DNA from: an uncultured Pseudovibrio sp.
GTDB taxonomy: Bacteria > Pseudomonadota > Alphaproteobacteria > Rhizobiales > Stappiaceae
Direction: 5' to 3'
Length of the DNA stretch: 64,000 nucleotides
NCBI GenBank assembly: GCA_947496145.1
Contig: CANMBS010000007.1
Location: forward strand, 124,001-188,000
The notes beneath the pieces are model-generated. The model saw only the letters and a list, made by a program, of their open reading frames with translations. It had not been told where the DNA came from and did no database searches. Position numbers and translations under genes: made by a program. Position 1 is the first letter of the stretch, and the number at the start of each line of letters is the position of its first letter. Below are positions 27,119-35,323 of this stretch, in pieces.

Positions 27119-28183
27119 ATGAGGTTAAGCGGCAAAAAGGTGCTCTTGTCACTGGCTGCCTTGGGCGCACTGGTCTTCGTGGCAGGCGGCAGTTACATCT
27201 GGTGGATGATGCAGCAACCCATGTTCACGCCCGGCACGGTCGCCCAGCGTACAGACTTAAAGCCCGTCGGCAGCACAGACGAGTTCTGGCAAGTGGCACC
27301 AGATGCAAAGCTTAAGTATTTCACGACCGGCGAAGGGCGAAACATCCTCTTCATCCATGGCGGCCCCGGCATCCCGACACTTACCAGCATCCCCGGTTTT
27401 GACCTGCTTTCAGACAGTTACCGCGTCAACTACTACGACCAGCGCGGCGTCGGTCGGTCCACCCGTCCGTTTGATCGCTTCCCCGCAGAAAACAACACAT
27501 GGACCAACATTTCCCTGCTGGAAAGCACACTCGGCATCAGCCAGCAACTGGCAGACATAGAGCGCATCCGCCAGCTTCTGGGCGATGATCAGCTCATCGT
27601 CATAGGACACTCCTACGGCGCTCTGCTCGCCTCACTTTATGCTGCCGAATTTCCAGATAATGTTGACAAGCTGGTACTCCTGAACCCGGCAGACCTGCTG
27701 GTCTTCCCCTCTGGGAACAAAGACCTGTTTGAACGTATTCGCGAGCAGTTGCCAAAACGGGACCACAAAGCCTACGACAAATGGAAGCGCCGCTATCTGG
27801 ACCTTGCGCAGATCTTCAAAGAAGATGAAGCCAGCTTGCAGGCACTGGACGCAGCCTTCCTGCCCTACTTCGTAAAAGCCACAGGCGACACCGTTAAGGG
27901 CGCACCACCTCTCCCGCAAGACATGTTCGGCAGCTGGTACACCCGCGCCCAGTATTTCGGCCTTGGCAGACGTCACGACTGGCAAGAGGACCTGAGCACA
28001 GTTAAAGCCGACACTTTGATTATCCACGGTGACAAAGACTTCCAGCCGCTCAACATCTCACAGCGCTACCATCAGGCCATCCCAAACGCGAAACTGGAAA
28101 GAATAAAAAACGCTGGCCACTTCCCTCACTTCAACAATGCTGAGGAGCTGGCACAAAAACTACGCCCTTTCCTCAGCAACTGA
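27119..28183 (+). CDS. Alpha/beta hydrolase, proline-iminopeptidase-like
   Basis: The 354-residue protein has an N-terminal membrane anchor (VLLSLAALGALVFVAGGSYIWWMM, split as two hydrophobic blocks), so it is probably tethered with the catalytic domain outside the cytoplasm. The oxyanion motif HGGPG, nucleophile elbow GHSYGALLAS, acid in HGDKDFQPL and histidine in GHFPHF complete the triad. HGGPG with this elbow resembles peptidase family S33. The ATG at 27119 follows AAGGAG. Substrate unknown. Confidence 0.88.
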   Translation: MRLSGKKVLLSLAALGALVFVAGGSYIWWMMQQPMFTPGTVAQRTDLKPVGSTDEFWQVAPDAKLKYFTTGEGRNILFIHGGPGIPTLTSIPGFDLLSDSYRVNYYDQRGVGRSTRPFDRFPAENNTWTNISLLESTLGISQQLADIERIRQLLGDDQLIVIGHSYGALLASLYAAEFPDNVDKLVLLNPADLLVFPSGNKDLFERIREQLPKRDHKAYDKWKRRYLDLAQIFKEDEASLQALDAAFLPYFVKATGDTVKGAPPLPQDMFGSWYTRAQYFGLGRRHDWQEDLSTVKADTLIIHGDKDFQPLNISQRYHQAIPNAKLERIKNAGHFPHFNNAEELAQKLRPFLSN

Positions 28184-28199
28184 CAGGCGAATGAAAGAA

Positions 28200-28232
28200 C
28201 TTGCAGGCCGCCTCTGGAGCGCGCCCTGCAAG
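28200..28232. terminator. Possible bidirectional hairpin between convergent genes
   Basis: Arms CTTGCAGG and CCTGCAAG are separated by 17 bases between the hydrolase and TIM-barrel stop codons. No T run follows, so termination is uncertain. Confidence 0.4.
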
Positions 28233-28260
28233 GTCACTGAAAACCCGAACAGAAATAACC

Positions 28261-28983
28261 TCAGTTCGGACCAAAGCGCCCGCTGAGTTCAATAAGAGTG
28301 TCAGTTATAACCGCAAGCTGACTTGCCAGATCTGCTGAAGCCGTTGAGAAGCTCCCATCCAGAGCAGCTGTGCCGATTGTAAAAGCAGCAGCCCCTGCCT
28401 GATGAACCGCACGAATACGTTGCACACTGTTGATTGAACCCGCAACCAATACAGGAAGGGACACAGCTGCACAGACAGCTTTAATAACCTCCTCGGCATT
28501 TTCCGGTGCGCGATAACCAAGCAGATCAAGGCCATCAACACCATCCAGCTTGCTCAGTTTCAGGGCACTTTTGACGATTTCATCAATGCTACCCTCTAAG
28601 ATACTGGGGTGTCCCACAACATTGCCGGGAAACGGGTAGTACTTAATCGGAGTAGCCTTCAGAAGCGGGGCAACTTCATCAGCTCGTGTCCCACCGAGAA
28701 GATAATCAACGCCAAGTTCTAAAGCAGCTTTTGCGGATGTGAGCTCGCTTTCACGATCTAAAGACACCACCTCCAGATAACTGGAAGCCCCAGCTTTTTT
28801 GATACGATCATTAAGGCGCTTCAGATCACCAAATGGCAAGCCGACATCTTTGAAGCCAATGTGCTTAATGCCTGCAGAAAGCACAGTTTCTAAATGCTGC
28901 TCCGCATCAGCAATTGTCTGATCATTCCGAGTTAACATGAACACGAAATCGAAGGATGAAATTGTCTGGTTTGACCCATGCAT
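28261..28983 (-). CDS. TIM-barrel phosphate-binding-type protein, function unknown
   Basis: The 240-residue protein is unrecognised beyond its fold. Repeated strand-loop blocks are seen: FVFMLTRNDQTI, GIKHIGFKDVGLPF, YLEVVSLDRESELTSA, LGVDYLLGGTR and IKYYPFPGNVVGHP. The C-terminal phosphate site is typical of ribulose-phosphate-binding barrels: VLVAGSINSVQRIRA followed by AGAAAFTIGTAALDGSF. Relatives with this end include HisA/HisF, TrpC and aldolase-type enzymes. There is no operon partner. A catalytic role on a sugar phosphate is plausible but not shown. Confidence 0.75.
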   Translation of the reverse strand: MHGSNQTISSFDFVFMLTRNDQTIADAEQHLETVLSAGIKHIGFKDVGLPFGDLKRLNDRIKKAGASSYLEVVSLDRESELTSAKAALELGVDYLLGGTRADEVAPLLKATPIKYYPFPGNVVGHPSILEGSIDEIVKSALKLSKLDGVDGLDLLGYRAPENAEEVIKAVCAAVSLPVLVAGSINSVQRIRAVHQAGAAAFTIGTAALDGSFSTASADLASQLAVITDTLIELSGRFGPN

Positions 28984-29349
28984 TGCATGGTTTCCTATCT
29001 GTGTGTGAAAAAATTACTCTTCCTGCCAAACGACCATACCGAGCAATTTTAGGTAACCCAGAGCTTTTGTGACCAATGATCACCTTACCAGGCACATTGA
29101 TTTGAAGCAGCCAGAGTTACAGTTCTTTCTTTGCACCAGCAAAGCCAGTCGCCACGCAGCTACAAAGCAAAGTGATCCTGCACGATCTTTTACTCTCCGC
29201 TGCTCTTAACCCGATACATTTAAGCAACTGCTGACACAAATAGATACTGCGACTTACACGTATAATCCGCATCGGCAGCACACCAGCAGACCATGCCAGC
29301 AAACTAAAAAGCAGTCATTGCAAACGGGACAAGTACTGTCAATCCGGGC
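28984..29349. other. Gene-free stretch
   Basis: About 365 bp upstream of the TIM-barrel gene and downstream of the ribbon-helix-helix gene. I see no convincing gene, RNA or repeat. A short minus-strand open frame at 29117-29302 has no ribosome site or family features. Confidence 0.5.
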
Positions 29350-29607
29350 TTAATCGTCTTCCGCCTCAATCAGTTTATGACTGTCTTCAGCAGTTAGATC
29401 CAAACCAAAAGCTGATCGCATACTCTCAATAAATGCCAGTGTCTCAGCTCCAAACGGGGCCTTTCCCTCAAAGCTGTGCAACACGATGCCTTCAATCAGA
29501 TCGCCCAGTCCCATTTCATGCTGAGCGGCCACCGCCTTCAGCACCTTCAACAAGCGCTTCTCCAGCCGGACACCTGTCTGCACCCGCTCAACTCTACGCT
29601 GTGTCAT
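29350..29607 (-). CDS. Ribbon-helix-helix protein, possible repressor of the divergent exporter
   Basis: The 85-residue protein has an RHH-like core: strand VQTGVRLEKRL, helix LKVLKAVAAQHEM, turn, and helix GLGDLIEGIVLHSFEG, followed by an acidic C-terminal helix. RHH proteins bind DNA as dimers. It is divergent from an EamA exporter gene, and the 91-bp gap holds a 24-bp near-perfect palindrome. I infer autoregulation and control of the exporter. No toxin gene lies beside it, so an antitoxin role is unlikely. Confidence 0.75.
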   Translation of the reverse strand: MTQRRVERVQTGVRLEKRLLKVLKAVAAQHEMGLGDLIEGIVLHSFEGKAPFGAETLAFIESMRSAFGLDLTAEDSHKLIEAEDD

Positions 29608-29650
29608 ACTGTATTCTCGCCTGACAGATGGTTTACGTCACAAACGAATC

Positions 29651-29674
29651 TGGTAACATGGTACCATATTACCA
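29651..29674. promoter_or_regulatory. 24-bp palindromic operator between RHH gene and EamA exporter
   Basis: Two-fold symmetry with one mismatched pair: outer arms TGGTAA and TTACCA surround a perfect ATGGTACCAT core. The half-site TGGTA appears twice per strand, as is common for ribbon-helix-helix operators. It lies 24 bp before the exporter ATG and 43 bp from the RHH start. Confidence 0.7.
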
Positions 29675-29698
29675 ATTTCATATCCTCGTGGCTTTCCC

Positions 29699-30571
29699 AT
29701 GTCAAACAACATCAAAGGCGTCCTTTGGGGCCTTCTTTCTGCTGCGCTGTTTACGCTGGCATCGGCTCTTGCCAAGATCGCAGTGATTGAATACCACGTC
29801 TTGCAAATCCTGTTCTTCAGGCAGTGCTTTGTCTTTGCTTCAGCCCTGCCCGTGCTGCTCAAAACCTTCCCCCATGGGTTCACGACAAAACACCCGCTCT
29901 CCCATGCTCTGCGGTTGAGCGGGGCGTTCGTTGCACTCTCCTGTGGCATCTGGGCTGTTGCCGTTCTGCCGCTCACGACTGCAACCACACTTACCTTTGC
30001 CAAGATCTTCTTTGTCGCTATGCTCGCCTCCCTCTTTCTGGGAGAAACCACAACGAAAACCCGCATGATCGGGATCATCCTGGGCTTTCTCGGCGTTTTG
30101 ATTGTCATGCGTCCGGGCTTCGATGGTCTTGCCAGCCTCTATGCACTCATCCCGCTTGCCAGTGCTCTGGGTGCAGCAGTCGCAGTCGTCTGTATCCGTA
30201 AGCTTTCACAAACAGAGAGCACAGCCACGCTCCTCGGGTATCAGGCCATCTTTATCGGTCTTATGGCGGGCCTGCCTATGTTCTGGCTTTGGAAGACACC
30301 AGACCTCTTCGGTCTTGCTGTGCTCATTACCATGGCCCTCCTTTCAACACTTGCCCAATGGGTCGGCATCAAGTCTCTCAGATTGGGCGAAGCCAGCCTC
30401 GTCAGCAGCACGGAATACTTCTCTCTCCTCTACGCAGCAGCACTTGGCCTCCTCCTCTTCTCAGAACTGCCTGACACCTTCACTCTGATCGGCGCTGCTC
30501 TCATCATCTTCTCTGCTCTCTATATGATGCAGAAAGAATACCGCCAGAAAGCCGCGCCCAAACCAACATAA
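29699..30571 (+). CDS. EamA/DMT-superfamily transporter
   Basis: Inner-membrane transporter of 290 residues with about ten spans forming two EamA repeats. Typical segments are FRQCFVFASALPVL, TTATTLTFAKIFFVAMLASLFLGE, GIILGFLGVLIVMRPG and SLVSSTEYFSLLYAAALGLLLFSE. Members export or import amino acids, nucleotides, S-adenosylmethionine or other metabolites; the substrate is unknown. The ribosome site is weak. Confidence 0.9.
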   Translation: MSNNIKGVLWGLLSAALFTLASALAKIAVIEYHVLQILFFRQCFVFASALPVLLKTFPHGFTTKHPLSHALRLSGAFVALSCGIWAVAVLPLTTATTLTFAKIFFVAMLASLFLGETTTKTRMIGIILGFLGVLIVMRPGFDGLASLYALIPLASALGAAVAVVCIRKLSQTESTATLLGYQAIFIGLMAGLPMFWLWKTPDLFGLAVLITMALLSTLAQWVGIKSLRLGEASLVSSTEYFSLLYAAALGLLLFSELPDTFTLIGAALIIFSALYMMQKEYRQKAAPKPT

Positions 30572-30602
30572 CCCGGCAGGCCGAAGGGGGAATAACTTTT
30601 CA

Positions 30603-30627
30603 GGCAGCCCTCCATCGGAAGGCTGCC
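30603..30627. terminator. Hairpin downstream of the EamA gene
   Basis: GGCAGCC pairs with GGCTGCC around an imperfect TCC/GGA inner stem. No strong T run follows. Confidence 0.45.
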
Positions 30628-30736
30628 CACCTCTTTGAGAACCCGTTTCGCAAAAAAACGCAAGGAAAACACAATTCGCGCAAATCAACGCACAAATCCG
30701 CGCAAACACAGATATCCCCGCGCTGAAGACCGCCAG

Positions 30737-31489
30737 CTAAAGCAAGGGGACAAGGATATCCTTGAGTACCGAGCCTTTCGGATAGGCATAGACGCTGCCC
30801 ACGCCATAAATGTAAGGGCCAACCTCCAACCCGGCCTCAGCACAGATGAGTTGTCCCCCCAGCACATCCCAGTTATTCACGCAGCCGTTGTAAGCCCCGT
30901 CTACCTGACCAGAAGCAGCCTCACACAGCGCCCATGCTGCTGACCCGCATATGCGTATCTGGTGCCTGTCAGAAACAAGCCGGTCAGTCTTCTTCAGAAA
31001 ATCCAGATGGTTCCCCTGCTTGTAGTTAAAGCACAGGTTCACCACCAGCTCATGGTCGCAGGCTTTACGCGGCTCCAGCTTCACTCCGTCTTCAAAGGCC
31101 CCAAGGCCACGCGCTGCATACATGGTCCGCCCATGAAACGGCGCATGTACAACCGCAACCGCCGGTCCCTTCTCATCAATAAAAGCCATCGAGACACAAA
31201 AATCTGGCCGCCCGTAAAGAAAGTTTGTCGTGCCATCAATAGGGTCAATCACCCAGCAGGGAGGCGACAACTCACCACCTGTCTCTTCCCCCTTAAAGCC
31301 ATGCTCAGGAAACTCGGCACGTAAAGCCAGCTTGATACGACGCTCCACTTCGCGATCCGCATCGCTTACGTAATCCAGCAGTCCTTTACTATCAATCTGC
31401 AAGCCGTCTCTCTGGTGAAAGATCTCAAGAGCATAAGCGCCAGCCTCCTCTGCAATAAAACGAGCTTTAGCGAGTATTTCCTGCTGCAT
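30737..31489 (-). CDS. Inositol monophosphatase/CysQ-family phosphatase
   Basis: Mg-dependent phosphatase of 250 residues. Metal-binding motifs are GEETGG, DPIDGTTNFLYG and a variant of WDxAAG that reads NNWDVLGGQLICAEAG. Replacement of AAG by LGG is unusual and may affect the site. The start MQQEILAKAR at 31489 fits the family and has an AAGGTG site. Substrates in the family include inositol phosphate and 3'-phosphoadenosine phosphate; this one is not assignable. Confidence 0.87.
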   Translation of the reverse strand: MQQEILAKARFIAEEAGAYALEIFHQRDGLQIDSKGLLDYVSDADREVERRIKLALRAEFPEHGFKGEETGGELSPPCWVIDPIDGTTNFLYGRPDFCVSMAFIDEKGPAVAVVHAPFHGRTMYAARGLGAFEDGVKLEPRKACDHELVVNLCFNYKQGNHLDFLKKTDRLVSDRHQIRICGSAAWALCEAASGQVDGAYNGCVNNWDVLGGQLICAEAGLEVGPYIYGVGSVYAYPKGSVLKDILVPLL

Positions 31490-31626
31490 GGCCTTGCACC
31501 TTATTCCGTTTTTTCTAAAAACGGATAATGGACCGATCATTAAAAAGAGCAACTTCGTAGCAGGACTACCTTAAGACACAAACACTAGCCTTTTCAGCAG
31601 AAAACAAAAGCTGGAACACCACCTTC

Positions 31627-32070
31627 ATGAACCGAGAACTTCCTGCCCTTTACAGCTTCCTTGCCCTTGCCGGAACTCTTCCTTTCATCGCCGGAGCTGT
31701 TGCCATATCAACGGGTTATGCCTTCCTTCCCATCATTGGTGCCACAGTTATTGCTGTCAGTCTCTACGGACTTGTGATTCTCTCTTTCATGGCAGGAACA
31801 CAATGGGGCATGTTCTTCATTGCTCCTCATCCAAGGCGAGCCTGGTTACTGCTATGGAGTAACTTTGTCGCACTTGCGGGCTGGTGCCTGTTCCTGTTTT
31901 TCCCGCCAGCTCTTTACATTGTGGGATTGATTGTTCTGTTCTCTGGTATGCTCTTGGTAGATTTTTACCTGCAAAATCTGGAGATCACCTCCCGGGCCTA
32001 CCTCGGCCTGCGCATCACAGCTACAATCATTACGCTGCTTGCACTTTTTGCCATGGCTTTAAATCTGTGA
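31627..32070 (+). CDS. DUF3429-type membrane protein
   Basis: The 147-residue protein has about five hydrophobic segments. It carries the conserved FMAGTQWGMFF and the SNFVALAGWC segment seen in DUF3429 proteins. Function unknown. It is divergent from the phosphatase gene and followed by an NAD-dependent epimerase-like gene after 120 bp. Confidence 0.8.
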   Translation: MNRELPALYSFLALAGTLPFIAGAVAISTGYAFLPIIGATVIAVSLYGLVILSFMAGTQWGMFFIAPHPRRAWLLLWSNFVALAGWCLFLFFPPALYIVGLIVLFSGMLLVDFYLQNLEITSRAYLGLRITATIITLLALFAMALNL

Positions 32071-32193
32071 GTGTGAGCGCGTATTTTTTACCTGACATAT
32101 GATGATGGCTGCGATCCCAACACAGAAAAGGTTGTAGTTGTGACGAGGTGATACAGCACCTACACTATTCTTCCATAACGTGGAGGCGGGTTT

Positions 32194-33213
32194 ATGCGGT
32201 GCTTGGTGGTAGGCGGAACGGGTTTTTTAGGTGGTGCGATTGCTGATACCCTTGTTGATCACGGGCATGATGTAACCATCCTTTGTCGAGGCCAAACTTT
32301 TCGAAATACTCAGTCATCCGTAAAATCCATACAGGCTGACCGCTACGGAGATCTCCGGTCACTTGGGGCTGAAAGGTTTGATTGGGTTTTCGATTCATGC
32401 GCTTACTCCCCGGATTCAGTCGAGACCCTTCTAACCCCCGTTGGTTCAGATCTCGCCAGATACGTCTTAATCTCCTCTATATCTGCTTATGGAGAGTTCC
32501 TCCAACCCGGTTTGAGCGAAGTTGCCAATCTGCGAGAAGCAACGAAGCAGGATCTTGAAGTTGCTGCCAATATTCCGCCAGAAAGCCGCACCTCTGCATT
32601 TGCCTATGGGCCTTCCTACGGACCATTGAAGCGGTCCTGCGAAATCAAAGCGTTACAAATGCTTGGCGACCGTGCTTCAGCACTGAGAGTGGGTCTTTTG
32701 GCAGGAGCCGGTGACTACACAGATCGGCTAACCTGGTGGGTTCGCAGAATTGATGAAGCACGCGGAGATCGCATCCATATTCCTGCACCAGCGCCTAAAC
32801 ATCGGCTGACTCAGCTGATTGACGTGAGGGACGTAGCTGCGTTTGCTCTTCGATGTGCGACCAATGAGTTATCCGGTATCTGGAATGTCACTGGAGAACC
32901 GCAGGCGTTTAACGATGTCTTGACCACCCTGATCGATGTGAGTGGATCAGATGCTGAATTGATCTGGGTTAACGAGGAAGCAATCCGCAAGGCACAGGTG
33001 ACACCTTGGTTGGATATTCCGATGATGGCTCCACTTCTCCCGGCATTCCGCTATTTTCTTGAAGTGAGTACTGAGAAAGCCCGGTCTGCGGGTCTGAAAT
33101 GCAGGCCGATAGAAGAGACTTTGAAACCATTACTTGACTGGGACCGGGGCCGCCGAGAGTTAGACCTGAAGGTAGGACTGACACCAGAGCAGGAAGCTCT
33201 GCTGCTTGCATAA
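32194..33213 (+). CDS. NAD-dependent epimerase/dehydratase-like SDR protein
   Basis: Extended or atypical short-chain dehydrogenase fold. The N-terminal Rossmann motif GGTGFLGGAIADTL and acidic/basic strand ending ILCRGQ are visible, followed by WVFDSCAY and YVLISSISAYGEF. A catalytic YxxxK is not seen in the usual form; FAYGPSYGPLKRSCE carries a Y and K in similar positions. The 339-residue protein belongs to the class that includes chloroplast RNA-binding/reductase-like SDRs. Substrate unknown. Confidence 0.82.
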   Translation: MRCLVVGGTGFLGGAIADTLVDHGHDVTILCRGQTFRNTQSSVKSIQADRYGDLRSLGAERFDWVFDSCAYSPDSVETLLTPVGSDLARYVLISSISAYGEFLQPGLSEVANLREATKQDLEVAANIPPESRTSAFAYGPSYGPLKRSCEIKALQMLGDRASALRVGLLAGAGDYTDRLTWWVRRIDEARGDRIHIPAPAPKHRLTQLIDVRDVAAFALRCATNELSGIWNVTGEPQAFNDVLTTLIDVSGSDAELIWVNEEAIRKAQVTPWLDIPMMAPLLPAFRYFLEVSTEKARSAGLKCRPIEETLKPLLDWDRGRRELDLKVGLTPEQEALLLA

Positions 33214-33224
33214 CCAAAGACAAC

Positions 33225-33330
33225 CTTAAAGCGTATCTCTGAAAAGTGGACACCGGTTTTCAGATAAAGATACGCAAAAACAAAAGCTAAAGCAGATCAA
33301 GCGTTTCAGCTTAAACGCGAACTGCTTTAG
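33225..33330. repeat. Dispersed 106-bp two-hairpin element, copy 1
   Basis: The first hairpin pairs GCGTATCT with AGATACGC and TGAAAA with TTTTCA around GTGGACACCGG. The second pairs CTAAAGCAG with CTGCTTTAG and, inside it, GCGTTT with AAACGC. A second copy at 62788-62893 differs at only two positions. It lies just past the epimerase gene. The GAAAAGTGG/CCGGTTTTC core resembles intergenic repeats known from Rhizobiales. Confidence 0.9.
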
Positions 33331-33466
33331 GTTGAGGTTTCTCCTTCGCAATCGCTCTTAAATGTATTGGAGCAGACAAGAGACTCAATATGCATTGACC
33401 AAATAACCTGCATCTTTCTTGCAGTTCTAGAGCACGCCCGAACGGAGCTTGCCAGGTATAAGAAAA

Positions 33467-33494
33467 ATGCCAGCCTGGTTCCCCAAACTGGCAT
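33467..33494 (-). terminator. Terminator of the DUF442 gene
   Basis: ATGCCAG pairs with CTGGCAT, and on the minus strand a TTTTT run follows. It lies 28 bp past the gene. Confidence 0.8.
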
Positions 33495-33521
33495 TCAAAA
33501 ACGCATCATCAAGAGCAGAAC

Positions 33522-33902
33522 TTAACGCCCGATTGCGCGCCACAACATGGTGGAGCGGTTGCCACTTCGGCAATAAGCCAGAACCGGACGCGGCGCATCT
33601 TCAAGAAACGCAACCAGTTTTCGTGCGGCCTCACCAAAATCAGTAGCTGCCCCAATTGGGATATAAACATGCTCCAGCCCCTGCTCCTCAGCAGCAGCAG
33701 CAATTTCACGATAAGTCGGCTGGTTTGCTGTTTCACCATCCGGGCGGTTGCAGACGATAGAGCGAAATCCCTGCTCACGCGCCAGCGCCATATCCTCAGG
33801 ATAAAGCTGGCCCGACACCCAGTAGTCTTCGGCAACCTGCCGTGCACGCAACTTACCACCTGAGCCGCCGCTGGAAATTTTACGAAGTAGATTAGAGAAC
33901 AT
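33522..33902 (-). CDS. DUF442/Blh-type phosphatase-like sulfur protein
   Basis: The 126-residue protein belongs to the phosphatase-like domain (DUF442, TIGR01244) found in Blh/BigR operons for sulfide detoxification. The active loop CRSGNRS near the C-terminus is a cysteine-phosphatase-type P-loop; ISGQLYPED-like and VCNRPDGE segments match the family. The full Blh protein has an added metallo-hydrolase or rhodanese domain, absent here. The YeeE-like genes lie upstream on the same strand and share an operator motif. Confidence 0.87.
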   Translation of the reverse strand: MFSNLLRKISSGGSGGKLRARQVAEDYWVSGQLYPEDMALAREQGFRSIVCNRPDGETANQPTYREIAAAAEEQGLEHVYIPIGAATDFGEAARKLVAFLEDAPRPVLAYCRSGNRSTMLWRAIGR

Positions 33903-34039
33903 AGTCTGGCACTTTCAAATAGACTGATCCGGTTTGCGCCGTGACACCCGAGCAAACGGCCTGTTCATCTGAGAAAAGGCCCGGCAACTGCGAGTCCAGC
34001 ATATCAAGCATTGCAGCTCAAACTTGGCGCAATTCCTTG

Positions 34040-34051
34040 TAGTTTACACTA
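34040..34051. promoter_or_regulatory. Operator-like motif TAGTTTACACTA upstream of the DUF442 gene
   Basis: Inverted repeat TAGT-N4-ACTA, about 140 bp upstream of the DUF442 start codon. It overlaps a perfect palindrome, ACTACGTAGT (34048-34057). It is nearly identical to TAGTTCACACTA at 35117-35128 upstream of the YeeE-like genes. Confidence 0.55.
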
Positions 34052-34117
34052 CGTAGTTATACGTGTTTTTATTTTTATGATTGTTTTCCGGTATCTACAT
34101 GTTCTCCCTCCACCGGT

Positions 34118-34558
34118 TCACGCCGCGTTCATACGTCGCTTGACCATCACGCCAGCCACATATCGGGCCAGCATCATGCCCGCCGTCATACAGCCTACAA
34201 ACACAAGAGCCTGCGGTGTCAGCAAGGATACAGAAAGCAGTGCCGGACCCGGACACAAGCCAATCAATCCCCACCCGGCTCCAAACACGGCAGAACCCAG
34301 CACAAGCGGCTTATCAATCTGCTGAAAGGTTGGCATCTTAAAGTCGTCTGCCATGAATGGTCGCGGTAACTTCCGCGCCAGCTGGAAAAACGGAAACGCC
34401 ACCATGATCGCCCCGCCCATCACGAATGCAAGGCTTGGGTCCCAGTTTCCAGACACATCCAGAAAATTCTGCACTTTAAGCGGGTTACCCATTCCCGCAA
34501 TCGCCAGTCCTGCACCAAAGCTCAAACCAGCCAGAAAGCCTGCAATAATACGCTGCAT
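34118..34558 (-). CDS. YeeE/YedE-family membrane protein, second half-size subunit (DUF6691-like)
   Basis: Half-size sulfur-transport-family membrane protein of 146 residues with about four spans. It starts MQRIIAGFLAGLSFGAGLAIAGM and carries VFGAGWGLIGLCPGPALLSV, the conserved cysteine motif of the family. It is 2 bp after its partner. Such pairs (PmpA/PmpB type) occur in BigR-regulated sulfide operons and are thought to move thiosulfate- or sulfide-derived sulfur. Confidence 0.88.
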   Translation of the reverse strand: MQRIIAGFLAGLSFGAGLAIAGMGNPLKVQNFLDVSGNWDPSLAFVMGGAIMVAFPFFQLARKLPRPFMADDFKMPTFQQIDKPLVLGSAVFGAGWGLIGLCPGPALLSVSLLTPQALVFVGCMTAGMMLARYVAGVMVKRRMNAA

Positions 34559-34560
34559 GT

Positions 34561-35013
34561 TTAAGCTCCAATCACGTGACGAAGAACAAACACAACAGCT
34601 CCCCCAACGCCCATAAAGGTAAGTGTGGCAACAAGAGAGCGGATGGATAAACGCGACAAGCCGCAAACCCCATGTCCGCTGGTGCATCCGCTTCCGAATA
34701 CGGAACCAAAACCAACCAGAAGACCAGCAACAGCAATCAACGGAAGCCCGCCTGTAAACACCTGCACAATAGGATATCCCCCTGCCATCAGCAGGAGCGG
34801 AGCAAGCAGCAGCCCGACAACAAACGCCAGTTGCCAGCCCTTTTCACCATGCACCCAGGCCGACTTGCCATTCGCAAGTGTACCCGGCTCAAACAGGCGA
34901 CTGAAAATGCCACTTATGCCCGCAATTCGACCATTAGCAAGCAGCAGGATCACTGCCGACAAACCAATTAAAACACCTCCCGCCAAAGAAGTGTAAGGAG
35001 TAAACTCTGTCAT
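34561..35013 (-). CDS. YeeE/YedE-family membrane protein, first half-size subunit
   Basis: The 150-residue membrane protein has about four spans and the family motif [18 protein letters not shown], with the conserved cysteines thought to handle sulfur. The start [10 protein letters not shown] at 35013 is chosen on family match; the ribosome site is weak. It pairs with the next gene to make the equivalent of one full-length YeeE transporter. Confidence 0.88.
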   Translation of the reverse strand: MTEFTPYTSLAGGVLIGLSAVILLLANGRIAGISGIFSRLFEPGTLANGKSAWVHGEKGWQLAFVVGLLLAPLLLMAGGYPIVQVFTGGLPLIAVAGLLVGFGSVFGSGCTSGHGVCGLSRLSIRSLVATLTFMGVGGAVVFVLRHVIGA

Positions 35014-35115
35014 ATTGTTGTACTCACACTTTCCCCCCGTGGAGGAAAGAAAAGGTTGATGGAGAAACAATCAGGGACCACACAAGACCATGATATATAT
35101 ATTTGTTTTTCTAAT

Positions 35116-35129
35116 TTAGTTCACACTAA
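35116..35129. promoter_or_regulatory. Operator-like motif TTAGTTCACACTAA upstream of the YeeE-like pair
   Basis: Inverted repeat TTAGT-N4-ACTAA in an A/T-rich promoter region about 105 bp upstream of the first YeeE-like gene. Its core matches the motif at 34040-34051 in 11 of 12 positions, suggesting one regulator, perhaps an ArsR-type sulfide sensor such as BigR, for both transcripts. Confidence 0.6.
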
Positions 35130-35323
35130 TATAAAAGTTCCGGTATATCTGTCAACCCTCTGTCCCCTCACCTTTTCGTCAATGACCTAATACTCATCGC
35201 CAGTTGCGCAAGCAGACCTCCTCCCCTAGGCTTCCCGTATACGTAAAGAAACGACCCCAACACGCCACTGGGAGAAAATTGTTGGCTCACGGTTGTTTCC
35301 CTATTAAAAACAAAGGGATGGAT

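Noticed and set aside
29117-29302. 61-codon minus-strand open frame as a toxin partner of the RHH protein
   Set aside because: No ribosome site, no toxin-like features, and it is 48 bp downstream rather than overlapping; no support.
32969-33253. Minus-strand open frame overlapping the epimerase gene end
   Set aside because: It is a shadow of the epimerase coding sequence with no independent start signal.
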